In this document: piece by piece, positions 43,120-53,671 of the stretch
Position numbering within the stretch: the stretch's first letter is position 1
Layout of the letters: the number at the start of each line of letters is the position of its first letter
Assembly (NCBI GenBank): GCA_004135705.1
Contig: CM014270.1
Span: 21,974,743-22,038,742 of the forward strand
Origin: Alloteropsis semialata
Lineage: Eukaryota; Streptophyta; Magnoliopsida; Poales; Poaceae
Length of the DNA: 64,000 nucleotides
Reading direction: 5' to 3'
Notes under the pieces: model-generated
What the model was told of the DNA's origin: nothing
The model's input: the letters and a program-made list of their open reading frames with translations, nothing else
Database searches by the model: none
Program-made: the position numbers and the translations under genes

Positions 43120-45846
43120 ATGGATCGCTTAGTTCGTAATTTCTCCGGTGGTTTGGTTAATGAGAATGGAGAGTTTGAGAGGATGAAGCATGAAGTCACA
43201 AGATTTGATAGCCCTCCTTCATTTGATGAAGTTTTAGTTCGAGCTAGCTCAGTTTTCCAAGTTGATCAAGAACAGAGTGAAATAATCCTACATGGTAGAT
43301 TTGATGCCGGTGACAAAAGGGCTCATTATGTGCTTATGAGAATTTCATGTGATGAAGATTGGTCTTTTTACAAGGAGTTGGTGAAAGGGTCCCAAGTTGG
43401 TTGTGCTGAGTTAGTAGTTGAAGTTCGTGAGAGTGTCTTGGTCGAATCTAATTATAAGGTTGGCGAAGCTGAGGACGATGAAGAATATGATGTTGACATG
43501 GCAAATGAGCCAGATTCAGATGATGATTGTCTAGTGAACAATCACTTGACGAGGGGAGTTTTGATGTTGAGGAGGAAGATGATGATGATATCTCCGCGGG
43601 ATCAGAAGAAGAGGAAGAAGAAGAAGAAATGAGAGAAACGTTAACACAAGAAAAAGTGTTTGAGCCAACACCAATGAATGAAGCCCCTTTTGATGAGCCG
43701 ACACCAGTTAATGAAGCACCTTTTGTTGAGCCAACGCATGGTGTACAAAAACCGGTTGAACCGAGCTATGTGGTGCATCGACGCTCGTTTGTTCAACCAT
43801 CTCCTATGGTTGAACCGTCATCTAGTATGGCTACAATTTTTGGTGCTAGATTGAGTCCTCTCACTATGGAGGAGTTGAGACAACTTAGAGCAGTTCACGT
43901 GGGTGTTCCAGAGGTTCCTCTTTTCCATGCACCCCCTAAGAAGGCATATTGTGATTCTGGCTTGCGTCTTAATTCTCTAGAGCCTGACAGTCGTCAAGAG
44001 TTGATACAGAGAGGGATGACATTCGACAAGCACCATCGACCATACGATGTGGTGCACTCTGACTCTAAGTTGCGGTACACAGTAGCATGCCAACTTGGTT
44101 GTGGTTGGAAGGTATGGGCCCGTCCAATGACTGATGAAAGGCAGAAGTGGAGGATAACTAAAGTGCAGCAGCCTCACACATGTGGTACGTCTCGACCAAT
44201 CCACGAGCACTCTCAGTGTACGGCACGATATATCGGAGGCCAGATTGCTTCATTGGTGTATGCTGACCCTGACATTTCGGTGTCAGCATGGAGGGCTAAA
44301 CAACACGCCATGGCCATGCTGTGGGGTGATTGGATTGACGCCTACAGTAGAGTTCCGCGGATTCTACATGCTATTGGTCATTACAATCCGGGGACGAAGT
44401 GGTGCACAAGCACCACGGGAGCAGTGGAGTTGCACAATGGGGTAATGAAGGAAAGTAATGCAGCGTGCTTATTGGTGCTTTCCACAATGTGCAAAGGCAT
44501 TCAAACATTGCAAGCCGGTGATTAGTGTTGATGGCACTTTTTTGACCGGGAAGTATAGGGGGACTTTGTTGATTGCAACGGGAATGGACGGGGAGGATCG
44601 TTTGTTACCGCTCGCCTTTTGTTTGGTGGAGAGCGAGAACAACGAAAGTTGGTCTTGGTTCCTTCATTTGGTGCGTAGGGATGTGGTGGGACATGATCGA
44701 AAGATTTGCATAATTTCTGATAGGCACCAAGGCATTCTAAACGCTGTTGAAGAGCACATTGATGGTTACCAACCGATCGTGCATCGTTGGTGCATGCGCC
44801 ACTTTGCTGCAAACATATGGCATATGCACAAAAACAAGAATGTAATTAAACAATTGAAATTGGTGTGTACATCGAAGGCAGAGAGAACTTTTGGCATACG
44901 GCTTGCGAAACTTAAGGAAATGATGAATGAAGAAGCGACAGAGTGGCTTGAGGGTCAAATGGACAACATCCATAAGTGGTGCAATGCCTTTGACGAAGGT
45001 GGTTGGAGGTTTGGTGTCTGCAACACTAATATCTCTGAAGTCCTAAACAAGGTACTTAAAGGGATTCGCAGCATGCCTGTGTCAGCCATTGTTGAGTACA
45101 CCTTCTACAAGGTGAATTCATACTTTGTTAAAAGGTGGCAGAAAGCGAAGAGTCAAATTGATGCGAGGCCAAACCAGATTTTGTGGGGCAAAGGTGCGGC
45201 AAAACTGCTAGGCACGGAAGAGGAAAAGGCGAATACCATGGCCGCGGAGTTGTTTGACCCTAACTCTTATGTGTACTCCGTTAGGACCGCAAACGCTCTA
45301 ACGGTGGGTGGTGAGAGTACAGGTGGTCGTATATACAAGGTTGACCTCACACATGTGACTTGTACTTGTTGCGTGCCGCAGTTGTTGCATGTGCCTTGCT
45401 CCCATATGATTGCTTCGTGCCGTGTTAGAGGGGTGGATCATCGGGCCGCTTTATATACCTCTCAGTTTTACCTAAAGGCTACCGTGTTGAAGACCTGGAC
45501 ACCCCGGTTTGAGCCTTTACTTGACCCTTCTGTTTGGCCATTGTACAACAGTCCTGAGTATATACCGGATAGTACCACAAAGAAGGACAAGGTTGAGAGA
45601 AGGAAGAAAAAGCATCTCTGTAACGAGATGGATGCATCTAATGGTTATGGAGATGATATGTACGGTTACGGGGACTTCAACCAAGACAAGTCCACAATAC
45701 TTTGTGGTATATGCCACAAACCAGGACACCGCATGGAACGGCACAAAGAGGGCCCAAAAAATTTGCATCCTACGAAAAGAAATAGACCTCCTAACCAAAG
45801 AAGACAACAAACTAGGACTAGTAGTAGTGGGGTAAGAATTAACTAG
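43120..45846 (+). pseudogene. Mutator-like (MULE) transposase
   Basis: About 880 codons in three frame segments: 43120-43540, 43540-44450 and 44450-45846. The second frameshift compensates the first. An acidic stretch (43585-43630) precedes the MuDR DNA-binding zinc domain (FDKHHRPYDVVHSDSKLRYT... CGWKVWARP... PHTC). The DDE domain has VDGTF (D at 44530), ISDRHQGI (D at 44719) and NISEVLNK (E at 45037). The SWIM zinc finger CTCCVPQLLHVPCSH is near 45360-45405 and a knuckle-like CGICHKPGHRMERH near 45705-45745. All catalytic residues survive and there is no nonsense codon, so decay is slight or the indels are sequence errors. A GT (45832) and an AG before 45987 could splice it toward the next gene. 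The enzyme cuts and pastes elements with matching terminal repeats. Confidence 0.85.
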
Positions 45847-45990
45847 TTTGAACAATGCCTTGACAAAATGTTTACTTTCATGTTTGTCCAACTAACTAGT
45901 TGCATTCATAGTTTTACTTTTATTTTGTTCAGAATGTGAAATATTATTTTTTGGAAGTTATCACTAATGATAAACTTTGTTTGCAGGTTG

Positions 45991-47779
45991 ATGGCGAGGC
46001 GCAAGGATGAATACATACGGTATCCCACAGTGTCATGTGAGGATGCCCCCGTGCCTCCCCCGCTCCCAGTCCCAATTTGTGAATGCAAATATCCGGCGGA
46101 GGTAAAGCAATCCAGATGGCCGACAACTGCCGGTAGAGCCTACTACAAGTGCCGCACGAAGTGGGGTTGTGGTCGTCCCAAATACGGTGGGGACCCCTAT
46201 GTTTGGAACCCCGGCCCATGCAGATTCTTTCAATGGATTGATGGCCCCGACAAGTTTGACCCTCGGATCCGTCTTTTCCCACATGATGAGGAGGAGACAA
46301 AGCCATACCATGAATTCAAGAGGTGGGTGCCTCCACCACCTAATCCACCTGTGATGACATGGGAAGAAAAGCAAGCGGCAGCATGCATCCGCGTGAAGAA
46401 CCCTCCCTTATGCCATTGTGGTATTCCTTGCAAGATTCAACATCCCAACCTAGAGCTCCCCGCAAAATTCACACCATTCTTCCGTTGCAAGATAACGGAC
46501 CATGTAAGTTTGGGTGGTGAGTGTGCTCATTTTGTTGTCCATGACTACTCTTTAGAATATATGGTTTTGATAATGTATGTACATGATTCTTTTGTAGGAT
46601 GGGTGGCCCATGTGTGACTTCCAGGAGTACATCTATGGCCCCAAGGCCCATTGGTACACCAAGGAGGAAATCCTTGAATTTGAGAGCGGAAAGGAGAGGT
46701 GGCCATGTGAGAGGGCCCCTAGACCTCATTGCAAATGTGGGATTTTGGCTCGACGTGGTGTTGTTCCGATTGAGTTGGGTTATGGATGGTATTGCGGGCT
46801 CCTATGGAGACTATTGGGTAAAGACTAATTTGCATTGCAGCACTTATCTTGTTTAACTTTAAATTTTTTGTTTGTACAATTTAGCAATTGATTCAATGTT
46901 GTGCAGGAAGGGAGAACTTGTGACTGGGAGACCTTTAAAGGAAGGGAAGATCTAAGATGCTATTTGGGCAAATGCTCCGAACCCTTGAAGACGACAGAGA
47001 CCACTAAAATCAAGGAGAAAATGAGAGAGAAGTATGATTTGCCCATTCCTACTGACAAACAACTATATGGTCCCATTCTGACAGATATGATAGCGAAGCA
47101 TGGAAGATCCGAAGCTATTGGTCATGGGAGTAGGGAGCGCATCATCTTCTTTTGGCGGAAAAATAGAGACAAGTATCCTCCTCCTCTTACCGGTGATGCT
47201 AAGGTGGAAGCCAAAATCAAGGCGGAAGAGGACTACAAGGAGAGGGTACAAAGGATGAGAGAGGCCAAATACCGTTCGAAGACGGCATTTGATCCTATTA
47301 CGGTGTTTCCTCCTGGCTCATGGGACGAATACTTTCAGAAATTGGAGGCCAAAAGAAGACGCATTGACTTGAGTGTGGCAAGGCAGGAAAAAATGGCGGA
47401 AGAGGCCCAAATGGAGGCGATGAAGGCCCTTGTAGCTGATTTGGCCATGCCGGTTCCCGAGGGCAAGGCAATGGTGGTGGACGGAGGAGTGAGGCCAACA
47501 CAAACGGAGGCAATGAAGGCACTTGTTGGTGATTTGCCCATTGAAGAACCGGTGTTGGTGGACAAAAAAGGTAAGAGTGTTCTTCTGGCCGATGATTTGG
47601 TGGATGTAGGAGTGAGGCCGACACAAATGGAGGCAATGAAGGCACTAGTTGGTGACTTGCCCCTTGAAGAACCAGTTGTTGATAAGAAAGGTAAAGGTGT
47701 TCTTGTGGTCGATCTTGACGATGAAGATGATGATTGGGGAGATGATGAGCTCTTGTTTGAGTGTGATTCCGATTATTAA
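45991..47779 (+). CDS. Protein with three GRF-like zinc ribbons
   Basis: Three exons: 45991-46503, 46598-46817 and 46907-47779, with clean GT-AG introns. Ribbon 1 is canonical GRF: CECK, GRAYYKC and CRFFQWID. Ribbon 2 (CHCGIPC, FFRC, CDFQEY) spans intron 1 and ribbon 3 (CKCGI, GYGWYCG, RTCDWETF) spans intron 2. GRF ribbons in other proteins bind single-stranded DNA or RNA. A helical Lys/Glu-rich part follows, then three copies of an EAMKALVxDL motif (about 47415, 47505, 47627) and an acidic tail (DDEDDDWGDDEL). Exon 2 needs a one-base shift near 46795 to join exon 3 in frame. It follows the transposase on the same strand, 140 bp on. A role in transposition is an inference. Confidence 0.7.
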
Positions 47780-47789
47780 GATGTTACAA

Positions 47790-47960
47790 TTCTAGTTGTA
47801 TGAACTATTGTATGGACTATTTGTAAGCACTGAATGTATGGACTATTTGTATTAACTATTTGTGTTGAAGACTATATGTATGGACTATATGTATGGACTA
47901 TTTGTATGGACTATTTGATTGGACTATATGTATGGACTATTTGATTGGATTATATGAAAG
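47790..47960 (+). repeat. AT-rich minisatellite
   Basis: About ten imperfect copies of 'tatggactatttg' (12-14 bp) directly after the stop of the GRF gene, between two convergent genes. Confidence 0.8.
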
Positions 47961-48059
47961 GCGTACGGATCCATTAACCTCGTACATTACATGAATCATC
48001 ACAATGGTCACACAGAAACGTACATTACAATATTTAGCCATAATAGTTTCATCGTCCAC

Positions 48060-48365
48060 TTACAGTAGGCGGCATGAAACGCCGATTAACGTTCCTCTCT
48101 CGCTCTAGACGCGGTTCTTCCTCTAATTCGTTAATGCGTTCTACCATTTGTATCTTCTCTTGCTATAAATTGTTGATCTCTTCATTTTTGCTCATATTAT
48201 CATGCAGCAGGTGGTTGATATTATCATGCTTCTCCGCGTTCTCCTGTTAAATGGCATTTATGTTTTCTTGAAGATGGCGGATGTACTCTTGCACATGTAG
48301 CGCCATTTGGTCATCAATCCAATAGGTAAAGCGGCAGTCGTTATACTACCAACATGAAAACAAGG
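48060..48365 (-). pseudogene. GRF/coiled-coil gene remnant, convergent
   Basis: On the minus strand the sequence after an AG acceptor (near 48350) reads NDCRFTYWIDDQMALHVQEY, the end of a GRF ribbon (C-F-W-D pattern). It continues into a coiled coil (HLQENINAI, NINHLLHDNMSKNEEINNL, QMVERINELEEEPRLERERN). In-frame TAA and TAG break it. The first GRF exon would lie to the right and was cut off by the LTR element at 48397. It resembles the short GRF plus coiled-coil proteins common in grass genomes. Confidence 0.55.
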
Positions 48366-48396
48366 CAAACATTACGGCCAAAGACCAAGAAATCGT

Positions 48397-48826
48397 TGTC
48401 GGTTTTTTATACCGGCTAGCCTACTATGGGGGGTCCCTAAGTAGTCGAGTTGTTCGTGGGGGCCTCGCCAGAACCAGAAGCACGATGGTGAACACGAGAC
48501 GATTTAGACAGGTTCAGGCCGCCTCGAGTAGAGAGCGTAATACCTTACGTCCTGTATGGTGGATCTTCTCGTATTGATGGTATGATTTTACAAGGGGTCC
48601 CTGCCTCACCTTATATACTCGGGAGACAGGGTCTACAAGGCAAGAAATACAAACTCCTAGTCGGATACAATACACAGAGTCCTAACATGAGTAGGCCGGG
48701 TTGTTTTCCAGTACCTGACTAGTTTCCTTAAGCTATACAGTCCTTCCTTGTATCAGTCAGGGTTGCCGGCCCAATTTCCTAACGGGACTGTGGCCCATGA
48801 GGACTCCCATGGATCCTGGACCGTCA
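48397..48826 (-). repeat. LTR of element A
   Basis: 430 bp from TGTCGG to CCGTCA (plus sense). A minus-strand TATA (tatataag) lies near 48632, and the typical 'taataccttacgtcctgta' block is present. Confidence 0.75.
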
Positions 48827-49272
48827 AGCCCCCGAGCGTCTTCATGTCTTCACGCCTGCCGGGTTGTTTCTCAACGATTTCAGCATCAGCCGAGTTGTTT
48901 CCTCGTCGTCTTGCATGTTGAAAACCTTCAGAAGTGAACATGATGTGCTCCTTTGCCGACTTCTTTTGCAGCCAGCCCCCGGGCCTTGGTTTATGAACCA
49001 AGATTGATGCAAAAACTTCCCCATTTACTATAATAGTGTCCAGCTTTTGAAAAAAGATGGACCCATTATGGGTCTAGCCCCCGAGCCTAGAAATGTTTTC
49101 AAGGATTAAAAACAATTCCAGGGTCTTTATTGAAAAAACTTTCCAAAAGAAATATACTATTTCCCCCCCAGCCCCCAAGCTTAAAGCAGATGACAATAAG
49201 CTTACAGACTTCTGTTGAAATGTGTATATTCTTTGATATGGAAATAAATCCTATTAAGCATCAGCCCCCGAG
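48827..49272 (-). repeat. Dispersed purine-tract-like motifs
   Basis: Five copies of CTCGGGGGCT or a one- to two-base variant (minus sense) at 48827, 48974, 49077, 49170 and 49263. The first is the real tract beside the LTR; the others are about 93-147 bp apart. The rest of the stretch to 49560 is noncoding. Confidence 0.7.
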
Positions 49273-49560
49273 AATGAAAATTCATCGAAAAATGCTCGTT
49301 AGGAAATAGCCGCACAAATATGCATCTGGTTTGTAACCGCGAATACATAAGTGTTGGCGTATTTTGGAAAACGGGTTACAGAGAATACGCTTAGGGTTAC
49401 CACTTCAATCTTATAAGACAGAGGGTGAACCGTTCGTATTCTCATCCCCGCCGCCGTCGCTTTCACCACTGAAATCCTCAAACTCTTTTCGCCTCCGCGC
49501 GCAATCCGCAATCCACTCAAGCCCCATTCGAGAGTTAAATCAATAATCTCGTCTGGCAAG

Positions 49561-51212
49561 ATGGGTCGCAAACCTGCTTCCAGCAAGCCTACTGAGAGCA
49601 AATCCGCCACAAGCAAAAAGAAATCCAAGATCCCAATCAGCGATATGCCAGTGTTCAAAAACTCTCCTGCACCGGCTCTCACCTGGAAGCCATCCAAGGC
49701 TACAGACGAGATGGTGCAAGGTCTTGTAGACCAAGGCTACCTGCTGGACAAGTCAATCTCCTGTTGGCGCACTGATGCAGGTAAGCCCTGGCCTTTCGAA
49801 GAAATCCACGAGATCGTGGTGTTTGTAGCCTTTTATGAACGCGGATTCGCCCTCCCCGCTCATGATTTTCTCTGAGGGCTTCTTTCTTACTACAAATTGG
49901 AATTGGTCCATCTCAATCCCAATTCTATTCTTCAAATTTCCCTCTTCATCCATCTCTATGAAACCTTCTTGGGGATCGATCCCCACTTCAATCTGTTCCG
50001 CTGCCTCTTCCACGTGAAGGCCACCCCAGACAAAGTAGTCGGTGGGGCCGAATTCCAGTTGAGCCAGGGGATGAAGAATGTCTATTTCGATTTCAAGATG
50101 AATGACTCCATAAAAGACTGGAATGACAAGTGGTTCTATGTGGAGAATCAGCCCCCGAGGCTATCCAAGCACTCCGGTCATCTCCCTCGGCCTCAAGAGT
50201 CATGGAATGAATCCCTCGATAGGGATAAGATCGACGGAATCGCCAGGCTCATCAAGATGATTGCTGCGCTGAAAGATCAAGGCCTAACTGCCATCGGGAT
50301 TGCCAGCTCATTCTTGCGCCGGCGCGTACAACCCTGCCAGAAGCGGGTGCACGCTGGCTATGAGTATACTGGCCTCGAAGACCCAACCAGGATCTCCACC
50401 AGCGATTTGTCGTCAGATGAAGTTGCCGTCCGCGTCCAGGCACTCTTCATGGATGCCCAGGATCTGCCACACCGGGTACTTGAGTACTCGGCAACTCATC
50501 CATCATCATTGGTAAGCTTTGAAAACAACCCTGAATATGATTTACACCGTCTTGCATCTTGATAACTAATCAATTGCTGCACTATCCAATGCCAGGAATT
50601 GCGCATCAGACTAGCTTCCTCACCCCCAGATATTGCAGAGAGCCAATCCGGGTTGCCCGGATCTCCCCCGCCCCAACAAACTGCTGATAGCTCGGGGAAA
50701 GGGAAGAATAAGGTGCCGCCAGATATGGACCAGGTGATTGTGGAAGAAGTAGTCGATTCTGATGATGACACACCCCAACCTCCTCTCGGGAAGATACTCG
50801 GGCAAGGAGGATCAGGCTTGAAAAGGCCTTGTGATGACGATGCCCCGAGCCCAACCATCCCCAAGAAAAAACGGGCTATGCGAAAGAGAGTGTCTCCTTC
50901 TGTGCAGAAATCAGCAGATAACATTCTTGATGAAGCAGAAGCACTTGAAGCAGAGCCTGAAGCCAATGTGGAGATCCCAGTGGGAATCCCACTACAGTCT
51001 CCTCTGCCCAAGGTACCCCTATTATCTTTTATGCCAAAAAATCTTGGTTTTATCCTCTTGCCGAGTTGTTTTCTGAATTGATTGCATAATTGCAGAACCC
51101 TCAACAAGAAGAACCCGCTCAGTCGGAAGAGCCTCAAGGACCTCAAAACAACCCGGCTGGCGGCTTTGACTTTGTTGTTGAAGAACCGGAATTCAACATG
51201 GAATTTGCCAGG
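49561..51212 (+). pseudogene. Antisense gene of element A (Transposase_28-like)
   Basis: Starts MGRKPASSKPTESKS at 49561, about 145 bp after a TATA-like 'cttataagac'. Exons: 49561-50511, 50596-51012 and 51096 on, with GT-AG introns. The conserved block (VFVAFYERGFALPAHDFL, HLNPNSILQISLFIHLYETFLG, DKWFYVENQPP) aligns with the homologue at 26996. One TGA at 49873-49875 interrupts exon 1 in a CGA-like context, and the C-terminal coiled coil is lost at the element B junction. Exon 2 has an acidic and a basic (KKKRAMRKR) patch. Function unknown. Confidence 0.75.
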
Positions 51213-52252
51213 TGTCGGGGTTCTCTACCGCCGACAAGTAAATTTCCTACGATCGCGTGTCAGGATCCGGACGGTGACTCAAGAGACAGGGGGTTTATAC
51301 TGGTTCGGGCCTCCGGAGAGTAATACCCTACGTCCAGTGAGTGTCGCTGTTCTCAAGTCCAAGTCTGTAGTAGGGGTGTACAAACTGGTCGGGAGAGGGA
51401 GAGGGTCCCAAGTCCCTGCGTGGAGCGAGTGAGTGAGCTGTGTGTGCTGTGTCCGAGTGTTCGAAAATGGTGTTCCAATTGCCCCGCGCTGACGTCCCCT
51501 CGTCCCCTTTTATAGCTTCAAGGAGAGAAGGGAGCGGGGGGTAAGAAAGGAGAAAATTACAACGGGAGTTACTGCCCCCGAGAGCTTCGTCCAGTGTCGT
51601 CTGCCGAGCCGTACGGGGAGCAGGTGTTGACGGAGTGGGCGCCCCGCCGGACCCGGGATCGTACATCCTGGGTGGTTGACGCCGATGCTTTCCCGGACAG
51701 CTCCCGGGTAGTTCCGGGTCGTGGTTGACTTGCCCGAGGTCCTTCGGTGCTCCAGGTGTCCTGCTCGGGTTCCAGATGTCGTCCGGGGGCGCCTGGAATG
51801 GTACTGGAGTGCCTGGTGTAGCGCATGCATCCTTCTCCGGACTGTAGCGCTCCTGTTCGGACGAGACGGGCGCCACTGTGGCTGCCGTGGCGAAGGACGG
51901 ACGCCCATCCTGTTCTGACGCAGCGGGTACCAAGTGGGTACGGCGCCGGATGGGCCGGGGCGCGGCCGGGTAGTTTCACCCGGGGCGTCGGAGACCACTC
52001 GGGAGCGGAGAACCCCTCGGGCGAACCAGGAGGCCACTCGGGAGCGGAAAACCTCTCGGGCGAACCGGGAGGCCACTCGGGGGCGGAGAACCTCTCGGGC
52101 GAATCGGGGAACCACTCGGGCGATCCAAGTAGTCGGGGTACGGGGTGTTCGCCTTGCTTTGGGTCTCTGATTTTTGTTTTTTGAGGGGTGGATTATCGTG
52201 AGCTCCTGGGTTAAGAGGTTGGATTGGGCACCCCTAATTCGGATCCTCGTCA
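51213..52252 (-). repeat. LTR of element B
   Basis: 1040 bp, TGTCGGGG to CTCGTCA (plus sense), followed by a purine tract (minus GGCTCGGGGGCTAC). Internal direct repeats of 'ccactcgggagcggagaacc' (51990-52125, about four copies of 36 bp) lie in U3. Confidence 0.75.
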
Positions 52253-52688
52253 GTAGCCCCCGAGCCTGGGGGGGAGATGAAAGCTCGCGCCCAGGCTGAT
52301 TGATGGCGTGGATATGGTATACTGCAATCTTTCCGGTGGGGGCGCGCGAGCGCACCCGCCGGGTGTAGCCCCCGAGCCTTGAGAAGAGCTGGTGCTCTTG
52401 TTGAGGCTTTATGTCCGGGTGGTTTGCTTTGAATGCAGTCGGGATCGGAAAGCTTGTCGGGGATGAAGAGCTTGTCGGGGCCGGAAAACTTGTCGAGGAC
52501 GCTCCGCTGGTGGACCGGGTAACTGTTCAGTAGTTTGACGGGCCGGGCGCGGAAGTATCGGCCCGCTCCCCGCCGCGTGGAAAGGTGGGCGCGCCTTTTG
52601 AGGAAACCAGACGAAGCGACGTGCGCACGTCGCCGCGGCGCCAGTGGTGGGCCCGCGCAATTAAGGCCGCGGTCGTTCCGTCCCGTCC
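52253..52688. other. Element B noncoding region between tract and antisense promoter
   Basis: GC-rich leader with two purine-tract motifs (52254-52265 and 52369-52380) and three copies of a 'cttgtcggggatg'-like motif (52450-52495). No gene. Confidence 0.5.
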
Positions 52689-52698
52689 CTATTTATAG
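52689..52698 (+). promoter_or_regulatory. TATA box of the element B antisense gene
   Basis: 'ctatttatag' 185 bp upstream of the ATG at 52883, in a GC-rich context. It supports independent plus-strand transcription. Confidence 0.45.
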
Positions 52699-52882
52699 CC
52701 GCGTGCGGCGGCGGCCTGGGGTTTCGTCCCTGCCAGAGCTTTCCAACTCCAACGCGCGCTTCGTCTTCTTCGTCGCCGCCGCTCGTCCTCTCGCGTTCCC
52801 CGCGGCCGTCGCATCGCCGCTGCGGAGAGCAAGCAACCGAGCGACCCATCTCGCCGGCGCTTCTTCTTCGGCCTGCTGCAGG

Positions 52883-53671
52883 ATGTCGACCTGGGAGCGC
52901 TCCCGCGTCACACGCCGGGCGTTGGAGAGCCTCGCGGCGGAAGGCCTGCTCCCGCCGCTGACGAAGGCCACGGAGTGGAAGGTGCCCGGCGCCGAGGACT
53001 ACCCCCAGTCGCCGGAGGGGTACGTCGTTTCTTTCGTCGCTTTCCACGAGCGCGGGTTCTCCGTCCCCGCCGGAAGATTCATTCGCGCCGTACTCAACGA
53101 GTACGGACTGGAGCTCCATCACCTCACCCCGAACGGAGTCCAGCAGATGGCGGTGTTCGAGGCCCTCTGCGAGGGGTACCTGGGGATAGGGGCCCATTGG
53201 GACCTCTTCAGGTACTTCTTCAAGTTTTCTCTGCAGACCGTGGAGGGCGGAGCTCCCGCGACGATAGGTTGCGCGGTGCTGAAGGGCAAGCAGGGACGGA
53301 TGAAGGCCTACATCTCGGGGACCTTGACCAGTTCGAACAAGGGCTGGCACCCGATGTGGTTCTACTTGAAGAACGACAGCCGCAATCCCCTCCCGGCGTA
53401 CACCGGGAAGACCTTCGGGGAGCTGCCTGCGGCGTGGGCGTACGGGCCCGAGAAGGAGAAGCAGGACAAAGTCCTCGGGGCCATCTGGGAGGCCCTCTCT
53501 CGGCTCCGCAACGCGGGGGTGACCACGGCGGAAGTCCTCGGCGGATACCTCTCGAGGGGTATCGTGCCGCTGAGACGGCGCCCCCTCCGGATCTGGGAGA
53601 TGGTCCGGGAGAATGCCCCCTTCGAGGGGACTGTGACGATGATCCCCCTGCCATCGGGGGACGAGGTGAAC
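52883..53671 (+). CDS. Antisense gene of element B (Transposase_28-like), cut by gap
   Basis: 263 intact codons from MSTWERSRVTRRALESLAAE to the gap. Conserved features shared with the homologues are VVSFVAFHERGFSVPAGRFI, LHHLTPNGVQQMAVFEALCEGYLG, WDLFRYFF and HPMWFYLKND. This is the only one of the three copies with no stop or frameshift in the visible part. The C-terminal half is hidden. Function unknown; nuclear or particle location cannot be inferred. Confidence 0.7.

Larger units (their letters stand above)
41769..48396 (+). mobile_element. Mutator-like element, coding core
   Basis: Contains, in order, a palindrome array (41852-42028), a 5' leader with an intron, a MULE transposase (43120-45846), a GRF zinc-ribbon gene (45991-47779) and a convergent coiled-coil gene remnant (48060-48365). 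The right side is cut at 48397 by an LTR element, and its continuation is not identifiable beyond the gap. The large inverted repeats outside may be its terminal repeats or a wider inverted duplication; the ends of the MULE itself could not be fixed. Confidence 0.75.
48397..51212 (-). mobile_element. LTR element A, 3' part
   Basis: A minus-strand Gypsy-like element represented by its 3' LTR (48397-48826), purine tract and antisense gene (49561 onward). It is interrupted at 51212 by element B, and its gag-pol is not in the window or lies in the gap. The left flank (atcgt, 48392-48396) would be the target copy. It inserted into the MULE. Confidence 0.75.
51213..53671 (-). mobile_element. LTR element B, 3' part
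   Basis: A minus-strand Gypsy-like element nested in element A, with a 1040-bp LTR and an antisense gene. Everything beyond 53671 is in the assembly gap. The left flank CCAGG (51208-51212) would be the target copy; its partner is not visible. Confidence 0.75.

Noticed and set aside
45832..45990. Transposase-GRF fusion by splicing
   Set aside because: A GT and an AG are present, but joining at them leads to a stop after seven codons and not into the GRF frame, so I kept two genes.
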